From the NCBI GenBank assembly GCA_900074725.1, contig LT598461.1, positions 1,240,001 to 1,304,000 on the forward strand: a DNA stretch of 64,000 bases, read 5' to 3'. This stretch comes from Lachancea dasiensis. Its lineage: Eukaryota; Ascomycota; Saccharomycetes; Saccharomycetales; Saccharomycetaceae. Both the position numbers and the translations under genes were made by a program. The notes under the pieces are model-generated. The model was not told the origin of the DNA. It saw only the letters and a list, made by a program, of their open reading frames with translations, and made no database searches. Of this stretch, positions 46,582-58,334 are shown piece by piece (within the stretch, counting starts at the first letter, position 1; each line of letters opens with the position of its first letter).

Positions 46582-48243
46582 TGGAAGTATTGCTCTCTGT
46601 GTGTGTGTGTGTGTCGGTTGGACCGGTTATATGGAAGCGTATGCCTATTCGTCTGTCTGGTTGCGATGCACTCACTATATCAAGATAGTTGTGTGATAAT
46701 CACTTATGGGTACAGGATATGCCCGCTGTTTGCTGTGTCGACTAGAGAAATGATGAAAGGAATACCCCCACTTGCGACTAGATGTTTGGAAACCCGCGCT
46801 AGGGAAACCACGGACGACGTCCGGCCATTATTTTTTCCAGAAATTGGCCGTGCTTATATAGTCCGAGCCACGAGTACACAGCCCTCGGCCGGGTAACGGA
46901 CCGCAGGAGCACTTGTGTCACGTGCGTGGTGTCTTTTGCGCGCGCCCGTACACCCACCTTTGTTTTGTAAACAGTGGGTGTGTGGGTGTGTAAACAAACC
47001 GGGGGAAGGGGAGCGTCGCGTGATCAGTCATGTGGTCGCTCACGTGGGGCGGCCCAACCAAGGGTTTCGGCCTGGCGCGTTGTCGGTAAAGGATCAGATC
47101 TGGTGACCCGGCGTCTGGGCACGTGACGAGGTTCATTTGGGCACGTGTGGGCATGCGGGCCTGCCGTAGCTGGTTACCTTATAGGCGGCTTTCACGTGAT
47201 TCCGCAGGGTGACGGCCCTTTCGCACAAGCAAGGATAATCCTATAGGCTAGCGCCCCGCCGCTTATTAGTATTTTGCCGGCGCTGACTCGCTCGTTGGCC
47301 CTGTTGATGGGCATCGCGTATAAAAAATTCTGCGTGCTTGATACTAAAGCTGGAGCGTATTAGGCGAGTTCTGGCTGTCTCTCCGAGCCAAGTAGCATGT
47401 TGTCTGCCTGTTTAATACTCGGTTGAGAGTTTCTTAGCCACCCACAGCGGTCGTCGCGTTGCGGAAGTGCCCGTATAGGTGGCACTCTTTCGCTTGTAGA
47501 GACAGCAACTTGCCTCGCGACACAGATCTTCGCGAGTAGCACTCGGGCCGAGCCTGGTCTACCGACGCATATGCTGTCACGTGACTACCGCGTATCTTTC
47601 TTAACGCAGACTCCACTAATTCAGACTAGGCGCAGGTATCCGACGGCAGGGTGTTGGCTCCTCCAGAGTGGCTGTTCGAACACCGCAGCAGCTGTCCGCA
47701 CCGCGGAATGCGCGGTGTGCGGCCCGGTTCTCCTGCGCTCAGCAGGGTCACGATTTGGTCACGTGGGTTTCGCGATCTATGTCACTTTATAAATTGGTGA
47801 CGCTGTTGCCTAGCGTATCATTTTATCACGCGTTGACACCAACGTCGCTCCGCACTCTTGGGCCCCGACCTCAAAACATATTCACCTCACCCTGGCCATC
47901 CGGCCAGTTGCTGATCCACCTGGTCACAGCTCTTTCCCTATAATGCTCGGTGAATCGGGTCTCTGAGCGCACAATTTTCGTCCGCCAGATCTAATTATCT
48001 ATCCATCAACGTTAACTTTGACCTTCTTTTTCCTCTATCGACAAAAAACAGCGAAAGTTCCTCTAAGAACTAAGGACAGCGAATGTTCCGGACAATCGCT
48101 CCACGGCACCGTGATAGTGGCAGAGGCGAATGATAGTGTAGGAAAAATGTATATAAGGCACACGCAAGAGTGGCAAGCTCACTTAGAACCATGTAAGTTC
48201 ATCTTTGTCAGTTCGCACTGTCAACCACAAACTACCTCGGATC
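46582..48243. promoter_or_regulatory. GC-rich divergent DIF1/CAR2 regulatory region with seven CACGTG motifs
   Basis: The longest gene-free stretch in the window (1.66 kb), visibly richer in G+C and CpG than its neighbours. CACGTG occurs at 46919, 47041, 47120, 47142, 47193, 47578 and 47760; most carry a flanking T or A fitting Cbf1 (TCACGTG), and the 47578 site is a perfect GTCACGTGAC. CGGGTAAC at 46890-46897 fits Reb1. GTGGGTGTGTGGGTGTG (46974-46990) is Rap1/telomere-like and is flanked by two GTAAACA forkhead motifs. TATATAA at 48150-48156 is the probable CAR2 TATA element, 94 bp before its ATG. GAAAATTGTGCG (minus strand, about 47968-47979) resembles the Dal82 UIS motif, and TAGGCGGCT at 47182 is one base from URS1; both are weak. 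No protein or known RNA gene is visible. Confidence 0.6.
46599..46614. repeat. (GT)8 microsatellite in the DIF1 leader
   Basis: Sixteen bases of perfect GT repeat, 18 bp upstream of the DIF1 ATG (CA repeat on the coding strand). Length variation here would alter the 5' untranslated region. Confidence 0.9.
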
Positions 48244-49548
48244 ATGCTATCTACCAACACCACTCTTTCTTCCAAACAAACTGTTGAATTCGAACAAGAA
48301 TACTCAGCCCACAACTACCATCCGCTACCGGTAGTGTTTGAGCGGGCGCTGGGAGCCCATGTGTGGGACCCTGAGGGGAAAGAATATCTGGACTTTCTAT
48401 CGGCGTACTCCGCTGTCAACCAGGGTCATTGCCACCCTGAAATCATTGGTGCTCTTGTGGACCAGGCCTCTAAACTTACTCTTTCGTCGAGAGCCTTTTC
48501 CAACAACGTTTTCGCTGCGTTTGCCAAGTACGTGACGGAGTACTTCAACTACGAAATGGTGCTGCCTATGAACACCGGCGCGGAGGCTGTGGAAACGGCC
48601 CTAAAGCTTGCCAGACGGTGGGGTTACACCAAGAAGAATATCCCCGATAACGAGGCTATCATCCTAGGCGCCCACAGCAACTTTCACGGTCGTACCTTTG
48701 GTGCTATTTCCCTGTCCACGGACGACGACTCCCGCAACAAGTTTGGACCCTTCTTGGAAAACACTACTTCCAAAATCCCCGGTGGAAACGGCCAGTACAT
48801 CCGCTACGGTGTTGTGGAGGACGTTAAACAGGCTTTTGAAAATGCTGGTCCCCGTATCGCCGCTTTGATTGTGGAGCCAATCCAAGGTGAAGCCGGTATT
48901 GTGGTACCAGAGGCAACGTACTTGACCGAGGTTCAGAAATTGTGCCGCCAATACAACGTGCTGTTGATCTGCGACGAAATCCAGACCGGTATTGCTCGTA
49001 CCGGTAAAATGCTATGTTATGAGCACTCGCCAGACGTCAAACCCGACATGGTGTTGTTGGGTAAAGCCATCTCTGGCGGTGTTCTGCCTGTCTCGTGTGT
49101 TTTATCCTCCAAGGATATCATGCTATGTCTGGAGCCTGGTTCCCACGGGTCCACCTACGGCGGTAACCCATTGTCCTCCCGTGTTGCCATTGCTGCTCTT
49201 GAGGTGGTGAGAAAGGAGAACTTGGTCCAAAGGGCTGAAGAATTGGGTAATTTCTTACAAAGTGAGCTTCTAGAATTACAGAAGTCTTCCGGTGGCATCA
49301 TTTCTGAAGTCCGCGGCAAAGGTCTATTGACTGCTATTGTCATTGACCCCTCCAAGGCCAACGGTAGAACTGCCTGGGACTTGTGTTTGCTAATGAAAGA
49401 TCAAGGTGTTCTTGCTAAACCTACTCACGAACACATTATTAGATTGGCCCCACCTCTGGTGATCTCGAAGGACGACTTGTTGAAGGGTGTTGAAGCCATC
49501 AAAAAATCTTTGGAACTCTTGCCAACTGTTGAAAAGGCATCCCACTAG
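48244..49548 (+). CDS. CAR2: Ornithine aminotransferase
   Basis: 434 residues from the ATG at 48244 ([12 protein letters not shown]); the frame extends upstream without an ATG. It is a class III PLP transaminase: [16 protein letters not shown] phosphate-binding region, [31 protein letters not shown] with the PLP-ring aspartate, and the Schiff-base lysine in LLGKAISGG (Lys274). There is no targeting sequence, consistent with a cytosolic enzyme. Known role: converts L-ornithine and 2-oxoglutarate to glutamate semialdehyde in arginine catabolism, induced by arginine and allophanate in yeast. It is the ortholog of YLR438W and is divergent from DIF1 as in S. cerevisiae. Confidence 0.97.
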   Translation: MLSTNTTLSSKQTVEFEQEYSAHNYHPLPVVFERALGAHVWDPEGKEYLDFLSAYSAVNQGHCHPEIIGALVDQASKLTLSSRAFSNNVFAAFAKYVTEYFNYEMVLPMNTGAEAVETALKLARRWGYTKKNIPDNEAIILGAHSNFHGRTFGAISLSTDDDSRNKFGPFLENTTSKIPGGNGQYIRYGVVEDVKQAFENAGPRIAALIVEPIQGEAGIVVPEATYLTEVQKLCRQYNVLLICDEIQTGIARTGKMLCYEHSPDVKPDMVLLGKAISGGVLPVSCVLSSKDIMLCLEPGSHGSTYGGNPLSSRVAIAALEVVRKENLVQRAEELGNFLQSELLELQKSSGGIISEVRGKGLLTAIVIDPSKANGRTAWDLCLLMKDQGVLAKPTHEHIIRLAPPLVISKDDLLKGVEAIKKSLELLPTVEKASH

Positions 49549-49690
49549 TATGTGTTTGAACTTCCTTCTAAACCTTGACTGCAATCAGCCATCGATCGTT
49601 ACACAAACGAAATTACCTCACTGTATATTCCATTTATTCCGTTTTATGTACCATAAAAAGTTTTAGCGCATTTCGCTCAGCTGCCAATCA

Positions 49691-51890
<2,200 letters not shown>

Positions 51891-54800
51891 ATGCCTAATG
51901 CGAGTGCCTCCGATAATTTGCTAGCTAATGACCCTGTTCTCAATGCCACAGGCTTGACGATTGCGGGAGAAAACGCCCTGGTGGCTCTTTCTAGAGCGTT
52001 ATCGATGTTAGGGCAGGCTTCAAATGCTGTTTTCAGCATTACCGGTACTATAATATCTCAAGGCTTTTGGCAAGTGTTGAGGTTCTTCTTGTTAAGAATC
52101 CCTTCATGGCTTGTTTTGTCTTCAAGCTTCAGCATCACGCTTTCATTTTCGACGCTGGTGCTTACCTTTTTAGCGATGATGCTAGCAACGTACTACGTTT
52201 TGAGGAGCCGATTCCTTAACGCGTACAAACTTCTGCAACCCGACGACAGCGATGAGAAGCAGCTGAAAAGCAAGAAACAACGTGACGAAACCGAAGCGTT
52301 GTTCTTGAGCAAGTTAGATCAGAAGCACAAAAACGGGTTCACCTCATACCTGGATGAATTTCTCAGCGCCATTAAAATATTCGGTTACCTCGAAAAACCT
52401 GTTTTCCACGAGCTCACAAAGGACATGAAGACACGTAGGCTCCAGGAGGGTGAGGTTCTCTTGGTGGATGACGCCCTAGGGTTTGCCATAGTTGTCGAGG
52501 GTAGCTTACAAACTTACCATAAAGTACAGCGCATTCCAGGTAAATACCAGCCAGAATACGCCAATTCGGATAATATTAGCAATTTTGAAAGCGAAGATGG
52601 CCTTTCTTCGCACTATGATGGTTACACGTTGAATGGCGAAAAGTATCAGCTTTTGAACAAAGTCAAAGCCGGAAATCCTGTCTCCTCTTTGGTGAGTATT
52701 CTCAAGCTATTTACTGGCAATTGCGAAGTGAATCCCTTGAACAAATACATGAAAAGCTCCGGCCAGCGAAGTGGTTCCCACCGTAACCTAATGTCGCCTT
52801 TTCTTGACTCGACTCTTGAAGAACACCATGCCGAACTGTCGAAACAACGCCCACCCCAAAAATTAAACCTAGATTCCAGTTTGCTCGAGCAGGACTCGGA
52901 AGCCGCTTCCAGAGATATGGGCGATGGTCGCAAAGGTAATATCTCGCGGCCAGACTCAGTATCAACCTCCGTCTCGTCATCGCGTAGCCCACTACCCGAC
53001 ATCATTGCTTGTGCCTCCAACGACTGTACAATTGCCATCATTCCAGCTGCGGCCTTTCGCAAGCTTACATCGAAATATCCTCGTTCGGCCTCTCACATAA
53101 TACAAATGGTTTTAACGAAGCTCTACAGGGTGACCTTTCAAACCGCACACAGCTACATGGGATTAACAAAAGAGATTATCAAGACGGAGGTGGATTTGAA
53201 TAACTCTAGCGATTCTGAACTTCCTTATTACTTGAAAGAAGCCGCTATACGTAAAATAAAGCTGAACGAAAAAGCACAAGGTGACGCGAAGAATGAAAGC
53301 AAAGTGCAATCGGGTGCATCCAGAACCGGTGTTGGAAATGCCACCAGCAAGTCCCGTAAGAGTCCCCATAGTTTTTTAAAAAGTCGAGGTTCTCGTCATG
53401 TCGTGTTGGATTCCAGAGACCATCTTAACCCTGGTGATTTGTTATCTAACGTACCACTCTCCCGAAAAGAGCACCCTATCATTCGTGGCACATCTGTAAA
53501 CTCGCTTAATAACGCTGATGCCTCAAGCTCTGTCAAAAGTGCCAAACATTCCAATCCCCTATTGGGTCAATACCTGCCCTCGTTTTCTTCTGTCACAGAT
53601 CAGTCAGTGCCAGTAAATAAAAGCGCCCACAGTGCTGCTCCCAGCTCTTCAAAGGAGGACGACGAGATTCGAGCAAGAACTTTCTCTGCCGTACAAGAAG
53701 AAACCGAAGAATCATCATGGAGGATTGCTTTGGTTGAGGGAATGTTTTCTTATCTTGGAATTACTCAAGAAAACATATTACCAGCCCCAGAAGAAAAGGA
53801 TTCATCATCTATCATGTTAGCAAATTCTGAAGTGTCGCGCACTCCATCTTCACAATTTGGGCCTGCTTCTTCTTTCCGCTTATTAGCCCCTAACCAATTT
53901 GTTACCAAAAAGAGGCCCAATCTCCAGAGCAAGAAGGAGTATAAGGAGGAGTTTCCCTCTAATTTCGATTTCGACACTGTCAAGGACGAGTTTGCCCAAG
54001 GACTTCAAACAACGTTTATTCATGAAAACTCTGTCTTGGTTTCGCAAAACTGCTATAACCCAGGTCTCTTTTATGTCATCGAAGGCTCGATCGAGGTTAT
54101 ATGGACCAATGAAGAAGATAGCACTGAGCATACCCTATATGTTGTGAAGCCAGGCGGGATCGCAGGTTACTTGGCTTCCCTCATCGGCAGTAAATCGTTC
54201 GTGACTCTCAGGGCACAATCAGACCTTTATGTTGGGTTTTTACCGGTTCCTGTGTTAGAACGACTTTGTGACAAATACTTCATGATATACTTGAGGATTG
54301 CAGAAACTTTAACGAATTTACTAAATCCAAAGATCTTAAAATTAGACTACGCTCTGGAGTGGGTTAATCTTGATGCTTCCGAAATATTATTTCACCAGAA
54401 CGATCCAGCAAATGCAATTTATGTTGTTCTCAGTGGGCGCTTGCGCCAGCTACACCAGTCAAACGATGCCGAGCCCGCAGAATTAAGTAGAGGAGGTGAT
54501 CCAGACTCTACCCATAAGAGTTCTCCCGTCAGAACAGTTAGAGAATATGCTCAAGGGGATAGCTTAGGGGAAGTCGATGTATTAACAGCGGTCAACAGAT
54601 TATCCACTGTAGTTGCATTGCGTGAAACTGAATTGGCCCGGATCCCAAGAACTTTATTCGAACTACTTGCTTTGGAACACCCTTCAATTATGATTCGAAT
54701 AAGTAGATTGGTGGCAAGAAAAGTTTTACAGCAGCAGCGTGGAGCACAAACTCTAGAGCCACCTAAGAATGTCAAAAGTTCTAAGTTCGACATCAATTTA

Positions 54801-56561
54801 TTGATCCCACCAACCGAGGCCACCAAAGGATCTGTTATAAATTCGGATAGCGCTCAGACATCAGATGAGGAGGGAAGTGCCCACAGCTACCGAACTATTA
54901 CAATCTTACCCATTACGCAGGGTCTGCCGGTAGAAGACTTTGCTACCAAGCTTGTGAATGCTTTAAAGCAAGTAGGCATGTCTACGATTGGGTTAAATCA
55001 ATCGGCAACCATAACACATTTAGGTCGCCATGCATTTGACGGGCTATCTAAGTTAAAACAATCGGGTTACTTTGCCGAGCTGGAGGAGTTATATGACACC
55101 GTTGTATATATTGCCGACACGCCTCTTAACTCTTCTTGGACAGCCACCTGTATCAATCAAGGTGACTGCATCCTTCTTCTTGCCGATTCAGCAATGTCGC
55201 CAGGCGTTGGTGAATTCGAACGGTTATTAGTGAAAATGAAGTCAAACGCAAGAATTGAATTGATCCTTCTGCATCCCGAGAGATACGTTGAACCGGGCCT
55301 CACCCATAAGTGGCTCAAAAATCGGATGTGGGTTCATTCTCATCATCATGTTCAGTATGCTAATTCGAAGTTCATAGGGGAAGAAAAGCCTTCATCATCG
55401 GCCCTGTCTGCGTCAGTAAACTTCATCGAGAGCTTGAAACGAAAGGAACCTTTCAACGCTTTTACGAGGCAAACTCAAGAAAACTTGTCACGGCTTTTAC
55501 CGGATTCGCTGAGAACAACTGTCGAAAATTTCTCCTCCAAATATATCAGCAAAAAGCACCGATACTACACTCCAGTGCATACTCACAAGAATGATTTTCT
55601 CAGATTAGCCAGAGTCCTTTCAGGTAAGGCCATCGGGCTCGTGTTAGGAGGCGGAGGTGCTAGAGGAATTAGCCACTTGGGGGTACTGAGGGCAATTGAG
55701 GAGCACGGTATTCCGATTGATATGATTGGGGGAACATCAATAGGTGCATTTGTGGGTGGACTCTATGCTAAAGAATGCGATATTGTTCCAATCTACGGAA
55801 GGATGAAGAAGTTTGCCGGCCGGGTTGGATCATTCTGGCGGCTCCTTACCGACCTCACCTGGCCTGTGACTTCGTATACGACGGGTCACGAATTTAATCG
55901 GGGAATATGGAAGACGTTTGGAGATGTGCGCATCGAGGACTTTTGGATTCAATACTATTGTAATTCAACAAACATCACCGAATCCATACAAGAAATCCAC
56001 TCGACGGGTTATGCCTGGCGGTATATTAGAGCTTCCATGTCCCTTGCTGGGCTATTACCTCCGATGGAGGACAACGGTTCCATGCTTTTAGATGGTGGTT
56101 ACGTTGATAATCTGCCTGTTTGGGAGATGAAAGCTCGGGGGTGCAACACCATCTTTGCCATTGATGTCGGATCGGTGGACGATCGCACTCCTCTGAGATA
56201 TGGCGACTCGTTAAATGGGTTTTGGATAGTGTTTAACAGATGGAATCCGTTTTCCAATCATCCGAATGTCCCCAACATGGCAGAAATTCAAATGCGATTG
56301 GGTTACGTGGCATCAGTTAATGCTTTGGAAAAGGCTAAAAGAACTCCTGGTGTAATTTACGCTCGGCCGCCCATCGAGGATTATGCAACGCTTGACTTTG
56401 CTAAATTCGAGGAAATTTACCAAGTGGGAACCGCTTACGGACACGATTTCCTTCAAGAGCTCAAGAAACAAAAGAAAATGCCTATAATTCCCGGCTTCGA
56501 GATTCTTGCGAACAACTCAGAATCGTTTAAAGGTATGCTACACAGGCGCAACAGTGTGTGA
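51891..56561 (+). CDS. NTE1: ER phosphatidylcholine phospholipase B (neuropathy target esterase)
   Basis: 1556 residues, shorter than the 1679 of yeast Nte1. N-terminal hydrophobic segments (about 57-107, e.g. LVLTFLAMMLATYYVL) anchor it in the ER. Cyclic-nucleotide-binding-like domains follow, separated by a long Ser-rich insert (about 430-600). The C-terminal patatin domain has the oxyanion loop VLGGGGARG, nucleophile motif GTSIG with Ser1283, and the aspartate in LLDGGYVDN (Asp1401), so the catalytic dyad is intact. Known role: deacylates phosphatidylcholine to glycerophosphocholine and influences lipid droplets and Opi1-dependent transcription. It is the ortholog of YML059C, on the YML track beside LSM3 of the YLR track. 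Confidence 0.97.
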   Translation: MPNASASDNLLANDPVLNATGLTIAGENALVALSRALSMLGQASNAVFSITGTIISQGFWQVLRFFLLRIPSWLVLSSSFSITLSFSTLVLTFLAMMLATYYVLRSRFLNAYKLLQPDDSDEKQLKSKKQRDETEALFLSKLDQKHKNGFTSYLDEFLSAIKIFGYLEKPVFHELTKDMKTRRLQEGEVLLVDDALGFAIVVEGSLQTYHKVQRIPGKYQPEYANSDNISNFESEDGLSSHYDGYTLNGEKYQLLNKVKAGNPVSSLVSILKLFTGNCEVNPLNKYMKSSGQRSGSHRNLMSPFLDSTLEEHHAELSKQRPPQKLNLDSSLLEQDSEAASRDMGDGRKGNISRPDSVSTSVSSSRSPLPDIIACASNDCTIAIIPAAAFRKLTSKYPRSASHIIQMVLTKLYRVTFQTAHSYMGLTKEIIKTEVDLNNSSDSELPYYLKEAAIRKIKLNEKAQGDAKNESKVQSGASRTGVGNATSKSRKSPHSFLKSRGSRHVVLDSRDHLNPGDLLSNVPLSRKEHPIIRGTSVNSLNNADASSSVKSAKHSNPLLGQYLPSFSSVTDQSVPVNKSAHSAAPSSSKEDDEIRARTFSAVQEETEESSWRIALVEGMFSYLGITQENILPAPEEKDSSSIMLANSEVSRTPSSQFGPASSFRLLAPNQFVTKKRPNLQSKKEYKEEFPSNFDFDTVKDEFAQGLQTTFIHENSVLVSQNCYNPGLFYVIEGSIEVIWTNEEDSTEHTLYVVKPGGIAGYLASLIGSKSFVTLRAQSDLYVGFLPVPVLERLCDKYFMIYLRIAETLTNLLNPKILKLDYALEWVNLDASEILFHQNDPANAIYVVLSGRLRQLHQSNDAEPAELSRGGDPDSTHKSSPVRTVREYAQGDSLGEVDVLTAVNRLSTVVALRETELARIPRTLFELLALEHPSIMIRISRLVARKVLQQQRGAQTLEPPKNVKSSKFDINLLIPPTEATKGSVINSDSAQTSDEEGSAHSYRTITILPITQGLPVEDFATKLVNALKQVGMSTIGLNQSATITHLGRHAFDGLSKLKQSGYFAELEELYDTVVYIADTPLNSSWTATCINQGDCILLLADSAMSPGVGEFERLLVKMKSNARIELILLHPERYVEPGLTHKWLKNRMWVHSHHHVQYANSKFIGEEKPSSSALSASVNFIESLKRKEPFNAFTRQTQENLSRLLPDSLRTTVENFSSKYISKKHRYYTPVHTHKNDFLRLARVLSGKAIGLVLGGGGARGISHLGVLRAIEEHGIPIDMIGGTSIGAFVGGLYAKECDIVPIYGRMKKFAGRVGSFWRLLTDLTWPVTSYTTGHEFNRGIWKTFGDVRIEDFWIQYYCNSTNITESIQEIHSTGYAWRYIRASMSLAGLLPPMEDNGSMLLDGGYVDNLPVWEMKARGCNTIFAIDVGSVDDRTPLRYGDSLNGFWIVFNRWNPFSNHPNVPNMAEIQMRLGYVASVNALEKAKRTPGVIYARPPIEDYATLDFAKFEEIYQVGTAYGHDFLQELKKQKKMPIIPGFEILANNSESFKGMLHRRNSV

Positions 56562-56752
56562 ACTGACCTTATGAAACCAAAATGCACTTCTTCCGTGCAG
56601 TTAAACTTCTCCTAGAAGATGATGTGTGCTTTCGACCATTTTATATTGTGACTTCCCTTCAAACGTCCTTATGGATTAAAAATAAACCCTACTTATAGTA
56701 CAAGCTGGCCGCTTCGTTTTGAATTTCAATTTTATGCGCATGCTGATTGGCC

Positions 56753-57004
56753 CTATTCGGATGGTGTGGTGATAAGCGTAACCGAGTCCCCTCTAACAAA
56801 GACCATTTCTGAATCTTTCGTCGTCGACTTCAGGTCACCATCCACAAGTTCATATATGGTTTCGGTCGCATTTGAAAGCACAATGTTGCAATGCGAGTCG
56901 AAAGCTTGCAAGGTTCCTGTCATTTCCCTGGCACCGCGCAGTTTGACAAAAACTATTTCATCTAGATTGAGCTTCAACAAGTCTAAAGGAGTATCCATCG
57001 ACAT
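56753..57004 (-). CDS. LSM3: Sm-like protein Lsm3
   Basis: 83 residues (89 in yeast). Sm1 motif region is [26 protein letters not shown] and the Sm2 motif is [12 protein letters not shown] with the FVRGD signature. The start could be Met1 or Met3 ([10 protein letters not shown]); the second resembles the yeast N terminus more. Known role: subunit of the Lsm1-7 ring in mRNA decay and of Lsm2-8 on U6 snRNA. It is the ortholog of YLR438C-A, which lies between CAR2 and MRPL4 in yeast; here GAPDH and NTE1 are interposed. Confidence 0.96.
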   Translation of the reverse strand: MSMDTPLDLLKLNLDEIVFVKLRGAREMTGTLQAFDSHCNIVLSNATETIYELVDGDLKSTTKDSEMVFVRGDSVTLITTPSE

Positions 57005-58334
57005 TACGGATTTGAACTGAAGGAAAACGGCCTCTGATAGGATCTTGGACTGCCTCTAAAGCTAGCTTTCGAATCTTTGCCTGTTCTGCTACTAAGTAAT
57101 TTTTTAACCTTCATTCCCTTTACACAGCACCCGATACGAAGAGTGTCACAATATTTTGATATTCGTCTTACTGATGGTTGCCAAGAGCCACCTAGTAGAT
57201 GCTAGTTATGTAATGACGAAGTAGCCCGACATTAGCGGAAACATCAACAAAGCTGCTCAGCAAGCTTTGTCTTTTTTGTTAAATTCGACGTAGCTTTGAA
57301 GGAAGAATAATTTGCCTAATGGAGCATCGGTGAGAAAATTACCACAGGATTTCTTTATGACAACGACAAAGTCCTTGTTATCAAATCTGTAAATCCAGGC
57401 ATGCGCTCTTGCATCTTGGACCTTCAACACACCACTTGAAAAAAACGCGGTTGGTTCAATAGTGGCTTTATTGTAGTCATCAACATTGGGAAAACGAATC
57501 ATCTGCAATAAGTGCCGGAGGTCATTCAAGCACGCTTGACATTCTTCTGGTGAATTTTACAGCCAGACGACCAAGACGTTCTTTTCGGTTGTATGCTCAG
57601 AACTATGAATTCCCACAATGCTACGACCTCGCAAGTAGGACGAACAGCTTAAAACACAAAATTTCAACAGCGAATGTAATCCGACTACTTGTTTTCTATC
57701 GTGTTTATAATCATTGTGTTTTCAAAAGCTCAAACGAGAGCTTCTTCGAAATTGATGACTACCAATTTACCGGATGCCATTCATAATCCTCCCAAAGGTT
57801 TCCCAAAATGCAAGAGCATCGTTAACGCGTCTAAACGGATATGTGACTCTGTGCATTATAGCATTATACCAGTCTTTAGAAACTCTAGCACGAGCGACAA
57901 TAGGGCTGCAAAGGAGATGGTAAGTAACTTAGTAAGGCTATTTTTTTTTGGCCTCAGACTATCAGCAATTGGCCAAGTAGTTTTCAATAAGTCGAGAAGT
58001 TTAAGTCTGGCTGCAACCGACATTATACTACTTGATGCCAGTGACTCAGCTTTTAGAAAAATAAAAATGAAATAGAAGAGGAATTTTCAGTGAGGATTGG
58101 CAGAAAGAATAACTACTTCACGAACGAGTGCTTGTTGCGACGTGAACCAGTGTCATCAACGTCTGCGTCCCATCATCACTTTTCCTTTATGTATCACATT
58201 AAATTCACGTGATAATGGCGGTCGTGCTCTTTGAAAAATTTGGATGATATATTCAATCTTTAAGTAAGATGGCCAGCATTGCAACTGTTGTGACACTCAT
58301 TATTACCGCCTGCTGTGACCGGTCTTATTGATCA
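57005..58334. other. LSM3-MRPL4 stretch without a firm gene
   Basis: 1.33 kb. Besides the frame at 57257-57556 there are overlapping short open frames on both strands. Plus 57755-58075 (106 codons, MTTNLPDAIHNPP...). Minus 57767-57928 (SKDWYNAIMHRVTYPF...). Minus 57856-58023 (MSVAARLKLLDLLK...). They overlap, so they cannot all be genes. CACGTGAT at 58206-58213 is a CDEI/Cbf1-type motif about 125 bp before MRPL4. No RNA gene is recognised. Confidence 0.4.
57257..57556 (-). CDS. Unidentified open frame without an upstream ATG
   Basis: The frame is open for about 99 codons between TAA at 57557 and the stop at 57257. It contains PEECQACLNDLRHLLQ and YRFDNKDFVVVIKKS and looks protein-like, with balanced composition. 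The only in-frame ATG (at 57502) would drop the first, best-looking part, so a first exon further right on the minus strand is possible. I could not find a convincing donor. I do not recognise the family, and S. cerevisiae has no gene between LSM3 and MRPL4. It could also be a decayed gene or chance. Confidence 0.3.
   Translation of the reverse strand, partial: NSPEECQACLNDLRHLLQMIRFPNVDDYNKATIEPTAFFSSGVLKVQDARAHAWIYRFDNKDFVVVIKKSCGNFLTDAPLGKLFFLQSYVEFNKKDKAC

Noticed and set aside
46660-46673. Possible Rfx1/Crt1 X-box before DIF1 (GTTGCGATGCACTC)
   Set aside because: Only about 8 of 14 positions fit the GTTGCCATGGCAAC consensus and the second half-site is missing.
46974-46990. Telomerase RNA template candidate (CACACCCACACACCCAC on the minus strand)
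   Set aside because: A template would need a surrounding transcript and structural elements, and none could be recognised. A Rap1-type binding tract explains the sequence more simply.
57071-57100. U2 snRNA-like CGAATCTTTGCCT
   Set aside because: The match ends after the first dozen bases; the conserved branch-recognition GTGTAGTA region does not follow.
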